The notes beneath the pieces were generated by a model that was not told the DNA's origin, ran no database searches, and was given only the letters and a program-made list of their open reading frames with translations. Below, one piece after another: positions 1-9,322 of a stretch of DNA of 39,627 nucleotides. Source of the DNA: Mesorhizobium ciceri WSM4083 (GTDB lineage Bacteria; Pseudomonadota; Alphaproteobacteria; Rhizobiales; Rhizobiaceae). A program made the position numbers and the translations under genes. Every line of letters starts with the position of its first letter. The stretch's first letter is position 1. The stretch lies in assembly GCF_000519305.1 (NCBI RefSeq), contig NZ_JAFG01000021.1:1-39627 (forward strand). Reading direction: 5' to 3'.

Positions 1-318
1 CCACAAGGCGGCGATGGTCGTTGCGCGCTGTTCGACATAGGAGAGGGACACATTGCGGTTCATGGCGCCGTCGTAGACGAAGGGGGCGGTCATACCGGTC
101 AGCCACAGCGCGCCGGTGAAGGTGGTGGGCTACCAACCACGCCGCACGCCGGCACGGAACGCTCGCGGCGCGATGCTCTTCCGCGTAGACGCGCCATCTT
201 CGTGAGAGGCTCGTGTCAGCGACGAAGACCAGCTTCGCCGCCTCGAGGCCGAGCTGGCCCTCCACCCGTCCGACCGCCGCTTCAGGGTCGGGGCGGCCCT
301 GCTCAAGTGCGTCCGCGG
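1..318 (-). pseudogene. decayed IS630-type transposase, middle and C-terminal part
   Basis: Read on the minus strand, the sequence gives pieces of an IS630-family transposase in more than one frame. These are a stretch EQGRPDPEAA, then KLVFV with a degraded DET motif, then TFTGALWLTGMTAPFVYDG followed by a VEQ motif. In intact relatives they lie in this order around the first catalytic Asp and the central beta strands. Frameshifts and an in-frame stop near 130 show it is dead. It runs off the left edge of the window. Its upstream half continues after the IS256 insertion, at 2961-3060. Family assignment is by motif recognition only. Confidence 0.6.
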
Positions 319-1094
319 GTAGTGTGCTGAGAGTTCTGCAAATTCGCTGAGAGGGGGCGGTCATGGCAGGCTGGTGATGTTCAACGTCACCTGATTCCCG
401 CGAAGGAACGCCACCATGACCAAGACTGAAAGTAAGACCGCCAGCGCCGCCGTCAAAGACATTCTGCTTTCGGACCCGCAAGGTCTGCACGAAGTGATCC
501 GTGCGGTGATGCAGGAGGTGCTCGAGGCCGAGATGGACGAGGCGCTTGGTGCTTCGAAGGGCGAGCGCACACCGGATCGGCTCGGCTACCGCTCGGGTTA
601 TTATGGCCGCACTCTTGTCACCCGTGTCGGCAAGCTTGAGCTGCGGGTTCCGCAGGACCGGGCCGGCCGCTTCTCCACCGAGCTGTTCGAGCGTTACCAG
701 CGTTCGGAGCGGGCCTTGGTGGCGACGCTTGCGGAGATGTATGTGCAGGGCGTTTCGACCCGCAAGGTCAAGGCGATCACGGAAGAGCTGTGCGGCCATG
801 CCTTCTCGGCCTCATCGATCTCGGCCATCAACAAACGCCTGGACGAGAGCCTGAAAGCGTTTGCCGAGCGCCCGCTTCAAGAGCCGTTTGCCTATCTCAT
901 CCTCGATGCCCGCTACGAGAAGGTGCGCGAAGCCGGCATCGTCATGAGCCAGGCGGTGCTGATCGCGGTTGGCATCGACTGGGACGGCCGGCGTCAGATC
1001 CTGGCCGTGGAGATGGCCAATCGCGAGAGCCGCTCGGCCTGGAGGGACTTTCTCGTCGGCTTGAAGGCGCGCGGCCTCAAGGGCGTCGAGCTGG

Positions 1095-2393
1095 GGGACT
1101 GTCAGGAATTCTGTGCGCGAGGCCATGATGATGGAAAGGAGAGAATCATCACATGGCTATCGAGAAGGAACTTCTGGACCAACTGCTTGCCGGCCGCGAT
1201 CCGAATGAGGTGTTTGCCAAGGACGGATTGCTCGACGACCTGAAGAAGGCGCTTTCAGAGCGGATTCTGAACGCTGAACTCGACGAGCATCTCGAGGGCG
1301 ACCGCACCGACGGCAGCGCCAATCGCCGCAACGGCCATTCGAGGAAGTCGGTTCTGACGGGCACGTCGAAGATGACGCTGTCGATCCCGCGCGACCGGGC
1401 CGGAACCTTCGATCCGAAGCTGATCGCCAAATACCAGCGCCGCTTTCCCGATTTCGACGACAAGATCATTTCCATGTACGCGCGCGGCATGACGGTGCGC
1501 GAGATCCGCGGCCATCTGGAGGATCTCTACGGCATCGACGTGTCGCCGGACCTGATCTCGGCCGTCACCGACGCCGTCCTGGAGGAAGTAGCCGAGTGGC
1601 AGAACCGCCCGCTGGATGCGATCTATCCGCTCATCTTCTTCGATGCGATCCGGGTCAAGATCAGGGACGAAGGCTTCGTTCGCAACAAGGCCGTCTACAT
1701 CGCGCTCGGCATCCTGCCGGACGGCACGAAGGAGATCCTCGGCATCTGGATCGAGCAGACCGAGGGCGCCAAGTTCTGGCTGCGCGTCATGAACGAACTG
1801 AAGAGCCGTGGCGTCGCCGACGTCCTGATCGCCGTCGTCGACGGCTTGAAGGGCTTCCCCGAGGCGATCAACGCCGTCTTTCCCCAGACTGTGGTCCAGA
1901 CCTGCATCGTGCACCTGATCCGTCATTCCCTGGAGTTCGTGTCGTGGAAGGATCGCAAATCCGTCGTGCCGGCGCTGCGCGCGATCTACCGGGCCAAGGA
2001 CGCCGAAGCCGGCATGAAGGCCCTTGAGGACTTCGAGGCCGGCTACTGGGGCCAGCGGTATCCAGCGATCACCCAGAGCTGGCGGCGCAACTGGCAACAC
2101 GTGGTACCGTTCTTCGCCTTCCCCGAAAGCGTGCGCCGGATCATCTACACCACGAACGCTATCGAGGCGCTGAACTCGAAACTGCGCCGCGCCGTCCGCA
2201 CCCGGGGACACTTCCCGAGTGACGATGCGGCCATGAAGCTGCTATATCTGGTGCTGAACCATGCGGCCGAGGAATGGAAACGACCGCCGCGCGAATGGTT
2301 CGAGGCCAAGACCCAGTTCGCCGTCGTCTTCGGCGAGAGGTTCGTCAGCCAATGACGAAAGCGGGCCTCGCGCACAGAATTCCTGACAGTCCC
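1095..2393 (+). mobile_element. inner IS256-family insertion sequence, intact
   Basis: A 1299-bp element bounded by perfect 30-bp terminal inverted repeats (1095-1124 and 2364-2393, beginning GGGACTGTCAGG). It is flanked by a 9-bp direct repeat TCGAGCTGG (1086-1094 and 2394-2402). Repeat length, duplication length and overall size all fit IS256. The perfect repeats and an undamaged transposase make it the youngest and potentially active element of the left nest. Confidence 0.93.
1153..2355 (+). CDS. IS256-family transposase (inner element)
   Basis: A 400-residue mutator-type DDE transposase that moves the surrounding 1.3-kb element. The N-terminal part (to about residue 100) carries the family DNA-binding region, with the typical SIPRDRAGTFDPKLIAKYQ patch. 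The catalytic core shows LIFFDAIRVKIRDEG (first Asp), IAVVDGLKGF (second Asp) and TTNAIEALNSKLRRAV (Glu). The ATG at 1153 is preceded by a purine-rich GGAAAGGAGA about 10 bases upstream. Length and motifs are complete. It is clearly diverged from the host IS256 transposase it interrupts, so this is not self-insertion of the same element. Confidence 0.95.
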   Translation: MAIEKELLDQLLAGRDPNEVFAKDGLLDDLKKALSERILNAELDEHLEGDRTDGSANRRNGHSRKSVLTGTSKMTLSIPRDRAGTFDPKLIAKYQRRFPDFDDKIISMYARGMTVREIRGHLEDLYGIDVSPDLISAVTDAVLEEVAEWQNRPLDAIYPLIFFDAIRVKIRDEGFVRNKAVYIALGILPDGTKEILGIWIEQTEGAKFWLRVMNELKSRGVADVLIAVVDGLKGFPEAINAVFPQTVVQTCIVHLIRHSLEFVSWKDRKSVVPALRAIYRAKDAEAGMKALEDFEAGYWGQRYPAITQSWRRNWQHVVPFFAFPESVRRIIYTTNAIEALNSKLRRAVRTRGHFPSDDAAMKLLYLVLNHAAEEWKRPPREWFEAKTQFAVVFGERFVSQ

Positions 2394-2960
2394 TCGAGCT
2401 GGTCGTGTCCGACGATCATGCCGGCCTGGTCGCGGCGATCGGCGAGGTGATCCCGGAAGCGGCATGGCAGCGCTGCTACGTGCACTTCCTCAGGAACGCG
2501 CTCGATCACCTGCCGCGCAAGCACGGCGACGATTGCCTGCAGGAACTCAGATGGCTTTACGACCGGCGCGATCTCACCGAGGCCAAGGCCGATCTCGCCG
2601 CATGGCTTTCCAAATGGTCGGCCCGCTACCCACAACTGACGACATGGGTGGAGGAAACTATCGAATACACGCTGACCTTCCGTCTGCCGCGCCAGCACCA
2701 CAAGCACTTGAAGTCCACCAACATGCTCGAACGCCTCAACGAGGAAATCCGCCGCCGCACCTATGTCGTGCGCATCTTTCCAAACTCACAGAGCTGGCTG
2801 CGCCTGGTCAGGGCACTGGCCGTCGAAACCAACGAAAACTGGATGGAGGCCAACCGCTACATCAACATGGACGACCTGCGCCAGCACAAGAAGCTCGCTC
2901 TGCGCCAAGCCGCATGACCAGCACCAGGGCCGCCCTTTTGCAGAACTTGACGCACACAAC

Positions 2961-3060
2961 CTCCGCGGACATTCTTGTAGGTTCAGCTCCGGCTGCGGAG
3001 CCAAGCGCCGAGCGCTGCGGCCGATCAACCGAATTTCCTCGGCAAGCCCTCCACCATCTG
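2961..3060 (-). pseudogene. decayed IS630-type transposase, piece upstream of the IS256 insertion
   Basis: On the minus strand this gives LRSRS-stop-TYKNVRG, matching the segment of IS630-type transposases just before the EQ-RPD stretch seen at the left edge of the window. Together with 1-318 it shows that the outer IS256 element jumped into an already decayed transposase gene. Low complexity and stops prevent a fuller reconstruction. Confidence 0.45.
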
Positions 3061-3099
3061 GTTAAGCGCGATGGCCGGGCACACCTCGATCTTCTACGA

Positions 3100-3414
3100 T
3101 GAAGGCTTCATGCGCAATCCAGGCTGGACGGCGGAGCCTGCCTCAGCCGGACATCTCGGCGACATGGTCGGCGGGACCGGCGCCCTTCCAGGCGGTCAGG
3201 ACCGGTCCCGACGCAGTCCATTGATGCCTTCGTGCATGAACCGCCCTGCCAGCGCCAGACGCGGCCCTTTGGCTTTGTCGGTCATGATGGCCGAGGTGCG
3301 CAGACCATCGCCAGTCAGAAGGGCAACCAAACATCTTCTGGGGCTTCCAGGGGCCGCGACGAGCAAGCGCTGACGGTCGCTGGCCGAAACGGTGAAGGAG
3401 ATGCCATCGCGCAT
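3100..3414 (-). pseudogene. IS630-family transposase relic, N-terminal part
   Basis: The minus strand encodes MRDGISFTVSASDRQRL, then GSPRR, LLTGDGLRTSAIM and RFMHEGINGLRRDRSRP. This is the N-terminal helix-turn-helix of a common rhizobial IS630 subgroup, with internal deletions compared with intact copies. The core after the RD-SRP motif is missing or out of frame. It is a different subgroup from the relic at 1-318 and from the intact element at the right end of the window. Probably non-functional. Confidence 0.65.
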
Positions 3415-3552
3415 TCATCAGATTCGCGCCACACCGCAAAACGAAATCTCGAAATATGACTCTTTGATCCGCTAATCCACTAGGTTCCGAAGATTTTGTC
3501 GGATCGCATTCCCGATAAAAACCAGCCGCCGTTGGGCGTAGCCGATCACGGA

Positions 3553-5211
3553 CTAGCCGCGGGTATATTTCCCCGACTCGAGGTCATCGGCGATCGATTC
3601 TGGTGAACGCTCGGAAGCCGGTCCATAGCCGCCGCCTCCGGCTGTTTCTATAACAATCGCCTCGCCTGCCGCGATGACGATGCCCGAAGGCTTACTAATA
3701 AGCCGCTTGGAAGTTCCAGTCGCCGAGACGAGGGTGAACCGACCAGGTCTCCCCTCGTCTCCTCCGAATATACCCCATGGCGCGTTGAAGAAGCGCTCTC
3801 CAAACCCGCTGAATATAGCGGAATGCGCCACCGGCTTGATTACGCGGCGCAGCCCAAGACCTCCCCGATGGCGCCCCTGCCCGCCTGAGTCCTCGGCGAA
3901 CTCATAGCGCTCGACGATCAGGGGATACTCAGTCTCGATAGCCTCAATCGGCAGGTTAGATGTGTTGGTGATGTGAACCTGGACCCCGTCTTTCCCATCC
4001 TTTGTCGCGCGACCGCCGAATCCGCCTCCGAGCGTTTCAAAATAGACGTACTGCCTTTTGGTGTCGGGATCCACGCCCGCAATCACTGTCGTCGTGTTGG
4101 CTCCATTGGCGCCGCCCACGACACATTCCGGCAGAACATCCACAAACCCGCCGATCACAACGTCCACGATGCGCTGGCATGTGTTAGCGCGTGCAGCGAC
4201 AGCAGCTGGGAATTCAGCGTTCAGCAAGGTGCCTGAAGGGACGAAAATCTCCACCGCGTCTATAAGTCCCTGATTGTTCGGAGCGTCGGGATCGAGCAGC
4301 GCCTTAACCGCATAAAGCACGGACGCGCGGGTCGCATTCATGGTTGTGTTAATATTCCCGAGCACTTGGGAATGGGTGCCGGTGAAATCAAACATCAATC
4401 TCGGTGCTGCCGGATCGATGGTCAGGGTAAGTTTGATTACAATGTTCTCGGTGCCGAGACCGTCATCGTCCATCACATCTTCGAAGACGTGCGTGCCGGC
4501 CGGGAGGGAGGCAATGGCATTGTCAACACGACTGCGGGTTCGCTTCATAATCTCGTCGAAGCTGACAACCACCTGGTTGCGACCAAAACGCTCCACGATT
4601 TCCTCGACACGCCTAGCCCCCAGCCGGCATGATGATATTTGGGCATAATAATCGCCGCGACGTTCCTCGGGAACACGAGCATTCAGCAGTAGCAGCTTTA
4701 GGATGTCGCCAACGAGCTCGCCCTTGGAGAACAGGCGCACCACTGGAATGCGCAGGCCCTCCTGATAGATTTCGCTCATGCCACCCGCCATGCTTCCGGG
4801 GACCATGCCGCCGATATCTGCGTGGTGCGCGATATTGCAAACAAAGCAAATCAGTTCTCCGGCGACAAAGACGGGCAGCGCGAGATTCACGTCCGGCAGA
4901 TGCGATCCTCCGGCGCAATAGGGATCGTTCGCGACGAACATGTCGCCCGGTTTGATTTCGTCTATCGCATACTGATCCAGAATGCTGTCGATCAAGCCGG
5001 TCATAGACCCGAGATGAATAGCAAGCGACTTCTCGGCCTGGACGACAAGTCGGCCTCGTACGTCGATGACCGCGGACGAATGGTCATGACGCTCCTTAAT
5101 GTTGGTCGAGTAGGCGCTCTTCATCAACGAGATGAACATCTCGTCGGCGACTGAACGAAGCGCATTGTTTATGATCTCGAGCGAGATCAGGTCCACCTTG
5201 CCAATCTTCAC
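3553..5211 (-). CDS. hyuB: hydantoinase B / oxoprolinase family protein (carboxylase beta-type subunit)
   Basis: A 552-residue protein of the HyuB/5-oxoprolinase C-terminal family. In family members this subunit works with HyuA in ATP-dependent hydrolysis of cyclic amides (N-methylhydantoin, 5-oxoproline) or in ATP-dependent carboxylation of ketones (acetone, acetophenone). Typical segments are complete: EIINNALRSVADEM near the start, GDMFVANDPYCAGGSHLPD, the GGGFGG loop and DSGGQGRHRGGLGLRR. The start is GTG at 5211, overlapping the stop of hyuA by four bases (GTGA), a sign of translational coupling. No third small subunit, as in acetone carboxylase, is visible beside it. The substrate cannot be read from sequence. 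Confidence 0.9.
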   Translation of the reverse strand: MKIGKVDLISLEIINNALRSVADEMFISLMKSAYSTNIKERHDHSSAVIDVRGRLVVQAEKSLAIHLGSMTGLIDSILDQYAIDEIKPGDMFVANDPYCAGGSHLPDVNLALPVFVAGELICFVCNIAHHADIGGMVPGSMAGGMSEIYQEGLRIPVVRLFSKGELVGDILKLLLLNARVPEERRGDYYAQISSCRLGARRVEEIVERFGRNQVVVSFDEIMKRTRSRVDNAIASLPAGTHVFEDVMDDDGLGTENIVIKLTLTIDPAAPRLMFDFTGTHSQVLGNINTTMNATRASVLYAVKALLDPDAPNNQGLIDAVEIFVPSGTLLNAEFPAAVAARANTCQRIVDVVIGGFVDVLPECVVGGANGANTTTVIAGVDPDTKRQYVYFETLGGGFGGRATKDGKDGVQVHITNTSNLPIEAIETEYPLIVERYEFAEDSGGQGRHRGGLGLRRVIKPVAHSAIFSGFGERFFNAPWGIFGGDEGRPGRFTLVSATGTSKRLISKPSGIVIAAGEAIVIETAGGGGYGPASERSPESIADDLESGKYTRG

Positions 5212-7247
5212 GACGCCACCTCGATGATGATGTTGAGGGCCATGTCAACGTTTGCGGCGTCCCCGGGATGCACGATAGTGGTCGAGTCGAACTGGCTGAT
5301 GATCGCCGGTCCAGCAATAATGGCGCAGGGTTTCAGCGTATCGCGGTCGTAGATCTTTGTGGTGCTCGGTCCGGCATCGGAAAACCATACCAGCCGTTCG
5401 TCAATAGGGTCTGGAGCGTGGGGGCCTTCCGCGATCGGGACCAGGGGCTCCACGAAGTTCGTCTCGACTCTGGTCGTTACCCTGAAGTTCACGATCTCGA
5501 TCTGCTCTTCCAGATTCGCGAAGCCGTAGGCCCGCTCGTGCTCCCTCATGAAGTCCTGCCGAAGGCGGTCCGCAGTGAACGTTTCCAGATCTTGGATGTC
5601 CACGGGAATCTCGAAATTCTGCCCGACGCAACGCATGTCAAATACAATCTTCGTCCTCCGCATTTCCGTCTTGACGTCCTCGGACTCATACCATTTGTCC
5701 GCATCTTCGAGAACGGATCGGGTGAGATTCAAGATGTCGGCGAACGTTGATGCCGAGACCTTAATGGGTGCCGTCTTCACGAGGCCTTCCGTGAGGTCAG
5801 AATAGATGAGCCCGGCGGCGCACAAAATGCCGGGCGCGTGGGGCACAATGACCTTCCGGATGCCGAGCGCCTTAGCAATATCCGCAGCGTGCAGCGGGCC
5901 GGCTCCGCCAAACGGAAGCAACGCGAATTCCCGCGGATCGTGACCACGCTCCACCGAAACGGAGCGTACGGCACGTACCATGTTAGCGCAGACAATATTC
6001 AACATGCCCAACGCGGCGGCCTCGAGCGAGAGCTTTAGCTTTACCGCGATGGGCTCAATGGCCCGGCGCGCATTCTGGATGTCGAGCGTCATAGCGCCGT
6101 TGAGCAAACCGTGCGATGAAAGCCGTCCGAGCACGAGGTTCGCATCCGTCACAGTGGCAGCGATTCCACCCAAGCCGTAACAGGCTGGTCCTGGGTGGGC
6201 ACCGGCGCTTTCGGGCCCAACTTTGAGTAAGCCGTCCCGATCAAACCAGGCAATCGAACCACCGCCCGCCCCTACTGCGTTGATATCGATCGCCGGCAGG
6301 CGGATTGGAAAGCCCTCAATCGAACGGTCGTACGCCAAATCGAACTGGTAGTTCCGAACCAGGGCGACGTCCGCGCTCGTTCCGCCCATATCGAGGGTTA
6401 TGACATCTGGAATGCCCGACTTACGCGCCATTCGTGTCGCGCCGACGATGCCGGCAGCCGGGCCTGATAGGGCGGTCCTGATCGGGAATCGGCGCGCCCG
6501 GTCCAGCGACATCAGCCCCCCACTCGACTGGCTGATGTTTACCTCGATAGGCCCGATCCGCTCACGCACTTGCCTTTCTAGTTCACCGAGGTAGCTGTTC
6601 ATGACCGGCTGCAGATAGGCGTTTAGAACCGTAGTAGAAATACGTTCATATTCCCGGAATTCGGGATGCACCTCCGACGAGACAGAAAAGGGAATCCTGG
6701 GAAAGCGCGCTCGCAGCTCAGCAGCCAACCGTTTTTCGTGATCTGTGTTCTTGAATGAGAAGAGAAATCCTATTGCGCATGCCGTAACAGAAGACACCTC
6801 CAGCAGGGCGGCCACCCGGTCTATCTCCTCAGAAGTCAAATCAACCATAATTTCGCCGCTTGCGGACACCCGCTCCTTGACCTCAATGCGGTTTTTTCTA
6901 TCCACAACAGGCCTCGGGAAATCCGCCTGAAGATCATAGATCCTCGGCCGCACCTGTCGACCGATCTCGATGAGATCCTTGAACCCGTCAGTAGTAAGCA
7001 AAGCGACCGCAGCACCCTTGCGCTGGATTAGGGTGTTGGTGGCTACAGTCGTTCCGTGACAAAGCCGGTTGATCGCTTCCTGGGGCACACCGCGCTCCGT
7101 CGCAAGTTCCGCTAGCCCGTTGATGATTGCCGTCGCGGGAGTCTCCGGCGTCGACGGCCTCTTAAACGATACGGACATGCCGGTCTTCGCGTTGACAGCG
7201 AAGAAGTCTGTGAATGTACCCCCAACGTCAACGCCGACATTCCACAT
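5208..7247 (-). CDS. hyuA: hydantoinase A / oxoprolinase family ATPase subunit
   Basis: About 679 residues, the usual HyuA length. It belongs to the ASKHA ATP-binding fold: GVDVGGTFTD at the N terminus (phosphate-1 loop), LDMGGTSADVAL (second nucleotide loop), AVGAGGGSIAWFD and FGGAGPLHA. In the family this subunit uses ATP to activate the amide or ketone substrate for its HyuB partner. I prefer the ATG at 7247 because GGGGA precedes it by 8 bases and the protein then starts MWNVGVDVGG. The upstream ATG at 7262 lies inside the operator dyad and has no ribosome site. It is first in a two-gene operon with hyuB and divergent from the GntR gene at 7436. Confidence 0.9.
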   Translation of the reverse strand: MWNVGVDVGGTFTDFFAVNAKTGMSVSFKRPSTPETPATAIINGLAELATERGVPQEAINRLCHGTTVATNTLIQRKGAAVALLTTDGFKDLIEIGRQVRPRIYDLQADFPRPVVDRKNRIEVKERVSASGEIMVDLTSEEIDRVAALLEVSSVTACAIGFLFSFKNTDHEKRLAAELRARFPRIPFSVSSEVHPEFREYERISTTVLNAYLQPVMNSYLGELERQVRERIGPIEVNISQSSGGLMSLDRARRFPIRTALSGPAAGIVGATRMARKSGIPDVITLDMGGTSADVALVRNYQFDLAYDRSIEGFPIRLPAIDINAVGAGGGSIAWFDRDGLLKVGPESAGAHPGPACYGLGGIAATVTDANLVLGRLSSHGLLNGAMTLDIQNARRAIEPIAVKLKLSLEAAALGMLNIVCANMVRAVRSVSVERGHDPREFALLPFGGAGPLHAADIAKALGIRKVIVPHAPGILCAAGLIYSDLTEGLVKTAPIKVSASTFADILNLTRSVLEDADKWYESEDVKTEMRRTKIVFDMRCVGQNFEIPVDIQDLETFTADRLRQDFMREHERAYGFANLEEQIEIVNFRVTTRVETNFVEPLVPIAEGPHAPDPIDERLVWFSDAGPSTTKIYDRDTLKPCAIIAGPAIISQFDSTTIVHPGDAANVDMALNIIIEVAS

Positions 7248-7261
7248 TTTAGCTATCCCCA

Positions 7262-7284
7262 TTATGATACACTGTGTATAATAA
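7262..7284. promoter_or_regulatory. candidate GntR operator upstream of hyuA
   Basis: A dyad centred on 7273: the core ATACACTGTGTAT (7267-7279) is a perfect inverted repeat around one base. Further matching arms TTAT and ATAA lie outside one mismatched pair. It lies 15-37 bases upstream of the preferred hyuA start. The same ATAC-N5-GTAT core occurs at 12560-12572 upstream of the acyl-CoA ligase operon. Binding by the adjacent FCD-type GntR protein is inferred. Confidence 0.65.
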
Positions 7285-7435
7285 CCGGCGACAGCGGTCA
7301 ACGGATTGTTTAAGAAGTGCAGCGCAAAACTTTTGAGCTAGCTTCGCTGGTCGATGCGACCTCCGACTTTTTCTCGCGTGGCGATTCTGATAACGCAGCT
7401 TTTGCCTGATTTCGCAGCTCTCCAACGGTGGCCTG

Positions 7436-8152
7436 ATGGAAACGAAGAGAAATGGACGGGGAAGGCCTAAAGGGGAAGGTAGCGCCGCGGTATATCAGAG
7501 CCTGCGAAGCAGGATTCTCAATGCCGAGCTCCGGCCTGGAGCCGATCTGAACGAACCGGACCTGGTGGAAGAATACGGGGTGTCACGCACACCTGTGCGT
7601 GAGGCGCTAATCAAATTGGCCTCCGATGCCCTAGTCGAAATAGTGCCCAATCGGGGCGCTCGGATAGCGCCGATTGACGTCACCGAAATCCCGGCGCTGT
7701 TCGAGGCGCTTGAACTCGCAGAGCGCGCTATCAATCGCTTCTGTGCGCTCCGACGCACGTCTGCGCAACTCACTCAGATAGAGCAGTCGAACCAAGCTTT
7801 CGAACGAGCTTCTATCGAGCAAGACTATGGACGGATGGCCGATGAAAATCTTCGGTTCCACGGAGCTATAGCCGCAAGCTGCGGCAACCGCTATATCGGC
7901 GACCACTATGTCACGTTGGCCAATATGGCCATGAGGCTAAGCCGGCTCGGTTTCGAGAACACCGAGGGTCGAAAGGTGAATGATCAATACTACGACACGG
8001 TGAGGCACCATCACCGCGACATCATAGAAGCGATCCGCGCCGGCAACGCGGACGCCGCGGATGAACTTGCCAGACTGCATCAGAACCTGTTCCGGCAGCG
8101 ACTCATGCTGTACCTACGCCGAAACAATGCTTCCGACGTCTCTATAAAATGA
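7436..8152 (+). CDS. GntR-family transcriptional regulator, FCD (FadR/VanR) subgroup
   Basis: A 238-residue regulator. Residues about 14-80 form the GntR winged helix (VYQSLRSRILNAELRPG, then SRTPVREALIKL, then a wing PNRGARIAPI). The rest is the all-helical FCD ligand domain with the expected metal-site residues (a Asp/Arg-Phe-His segment DENLRFHGAI and a later HHHRDI). FCD regulators usually sense an organic acid or CoA-related metabolite and repress neighbouring catabolic genes. It is divergent from hyuAB and convergent with the four-gene operon ending at 8438. Two identical-architecture dyads at 7262 and 12558 are its likely operators, so it is probably the local pathway repressor. The ligand is unknown. 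Confidence 0.92.
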   Translation: METKRNGRGRPKGEGSAAVYQSLRSRILNAELRPGADLNEPDLVEEYGVSRTPVREALIKLASDALVEIVPNRGARIAPIDVTEIPALFEALELAERAINRFCALRRTSAQLTQIEQSNQAFERASIEQDYGRMADENLRFHGAIAASCGNRYIGDHYVTLANMAMRLSRLGFENTEGRKVNDQYYDTVRHHHRDIIEAIRAGNADAADELARLHQNLFRQRLMLYLRRNNASDVSIK

Positions 8153-8163
8153 CAGTCCGGAAC

Positions 8164-8184
8164 GCGCTTCCCAGCTGGGAGCGC
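8164..8184. terminator. possible stem-loop between convergent genes
   Basis: Just after the gntR stop, GCGCT, one bulged T, then CCCAG pairs with CTGGGAGCGC to give a strong hairpin. There is no run of T after it, so an intrinsic terminator is only a possibility. Its place between convergent transcription units fits that role. Confidence 0.3.
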
Positions 8185-8229
8185 ACCTTGCGCCGCGAGT
8201 AGCCAGCGTCATCCTGCGCCTTATTCCGA

Positions 8230-8400
8230 TCGGATTTCCGACCCAGCCGGCTAACCAGATCGGTAGCGGCGGATCCTCGCCTGAATCGCCAAAGCGGGAG
8301 AGACGGCCTGCTCAGCAGCAAGCATGGCGTCGCGTTCGGCCTCTACCACCTTGATCTGGTCGATCAGCAGCTCGGGCCGGTCGCGGCGCAACGGCTCCCT
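8230..8400 (-). pseudogene. probable IS110-family transposase scrap
   Basis: The minus strand reads RRDRPELLIDQIKVVEAERDA, which resembles the coiled central region of IS110-family transposases (…LIDQIK-VEAERD…). The reading is short and stops soon after. The rest of the 285-base gap between the gntR and SDR genes holds only the stem-loop described separately. The call rests on one motif and may be wrong. Confidence 0.4.
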
Positions 8401-8437
8401 AGGCACTAGTTGCCGGATTGTCTGATTGAGCCCGCCG

Positions 8438-9322
8438 TCAATTCGAACCCGGCGTCAGCTTTTTGATAAGGTCTTGGCTTGACCCCAGGAATACGGGGGC
8501 TGTGAAATCCGAAATCTCGCCATAACGTTCCGCTATGATGTCAGGATCAGGATCGGCAGCAGGATCGACGTAGATCCCACGGCTCTCTAGAACGCGGGCA
8601 ACCGCGAAATGTCCTCCCCCGGAGCTAAGAATCTGCCCCGTCAGGGTACAGCTGTCGCTGCTGAGATAGGTAACCGCCGCCGAAACGAACTCTGGCTTCA
8701 ACACGGCGGCCATTTCGCCCGAGAGCATCTCAGCCGTCATCTGCGTTGCGGCGGTCGGCGATACTGTGTTGACCAAAATGCCGTGACGAAGCCCCTCCAA
8801 CTTGAGCACATTCATCAGGCCGATGAGCCCCATCTTCGCCGCTCCATAGTTCGACTGGCCGAAATTCCCGTATAGCCCCGCCCCCGATGTGGTCATCACC
8901 ACACGCCCGTAGCCCTGTTCTTTCATGTGCGGCCAAGCGGCCTTCGTGCAGTAGGCGGATCCAAGCAGATGAACACGGATAACCAGGTCGAATTCGCTCA
9001 TATCCAACTTGAGGAAAGTTCGGTCGCCAAGGTTGCCGGCGTTGTTGACCAAGATGTCGATCCGACCGAACTTTTCAATAGCGGTAGCGATGATCACCTG
9101 AGCTTGCGTCACGTCGCCCACGTTGCTGGAATCGGCTGCCGCCTCGCCCCCGCTGCGGACGATCTCTGCAGCAACCCTTGCCGCGGCCTCGCCGTCGCCA
9201 GCTAGGTCGTTTACGACGACCTTGGCGCCGCGTTTCGCAAGCATCAGGGCGTGCGCACGCCCCAGGCCGTTACCGGCACCCGTAACGACGGCAACCCGCC
9301 CAGTGAGATCAATCTTTTTCAT
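8438..9322 (-). CDS. SDR dehydrogenase, MFE2-type 3-hydroxyacyl-CoA dehydrogenase-like
   Basis: 294 residues. Rossmann cofactor motif TGAGNGLG at 14-21, NNAG at 93-96, and catalytic Ser146, Tyr159 and Lys163 within TSGAGLYGNFGQSNYGAAK. That exact context is typical of the dehydrogenase part of peroxisomal multifunctional enzyme 2 and its bacterial relatives, which oxidise 3-hydroxyacyl-CoA with NAD. Asp39 after the second beta strand favours NAD over NADP. It is last gene of a four-gene minus-strand operon, and its start overlaps the DUF35 gene by 14 bases. Role inferred: oxidation of a hydroxyacyl-CoA intermediate of the pathway. The C-terminal 60 residues beyond the core fold are not diagnostic. 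Confidence 0.85.
   Translation of the reverse strand: MKKIDLTGRVAVVTGAGNGLGRAHALMLAKRGAKVVVNDLAGDGEAAARVAAEIVRSGGEAAADSSNVGDVTQAQVIIATAIEKFGRIDILVNNAGNLGDRTFLKLDMSEFDLVIRVHLLGSAYCTKAAWPHMKEQGYGRVVMTTSGAGLYGNFGQSNYGAAKMGLIGLMNVLKLEGLRHGILVNTVSPTAATQMTAEMLSGEMAAVLKPEFVSAAVTYLSSDSCTLTGQILSSGGGHFAVARVLESRGIYVDPAADPDPDIIAERYGEISDFTAPVFLGSSQDLIKKLTPGSN

Larger units (their letters stand above)
416..2917 (+). pseudogene. outer IS256-family transposase, split by a second IS256-family element
   Basis: The frame runs 416-1094 and resumes at 2403-2917. Joining them while dropping 1095-2402 restores one continuous 397-residue mutator-type DDE transposase, the usual length. Visible catalytic context: LILDARYEKV (first Asp), KGVELVVSDDHAGL rebuilt exactly across the junction (second Asp), and the C-terminal ETNENWMEANRYI (Glu region). 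With the insertion present, translation from 416 leaves frame at about codon 227 and stops at 1243. The sequence is otherwise undamaged, so the inner insertion is probably recent. The protein would catalyse cut-and-paste or copy transposition if rejoined. Confidence 0.9.
319..2960 (+). mobile_element. outer IS256-family insertion sequence (interrupted)
   Basis: Ends were set by imperfect terminal inverted repeats. The left end (322-342) reads GTGTGC, four unmatched bases, then AGTTCTGCAAA, and the right end (2937-2957) is its reverse complement in the same layout. Flanks 311-318 (GTCCGCGG) and 2961-2968 (CTCCGCGG) form an 8-bp target duplication with one mismatch, as expected for IS256. Without the inner element and one copy of its duplication, the length is about 1.33 kb, normal for the family. 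The element is dead because its transposase is split. Confidence 0.75.

Noticed and set aside
1255..2211. 318-codon minus-strand frame inside the inner IS256 element
   Set aside because: Fully antisense to an intact transposase and without family resemblance; a GC-rich shadow.
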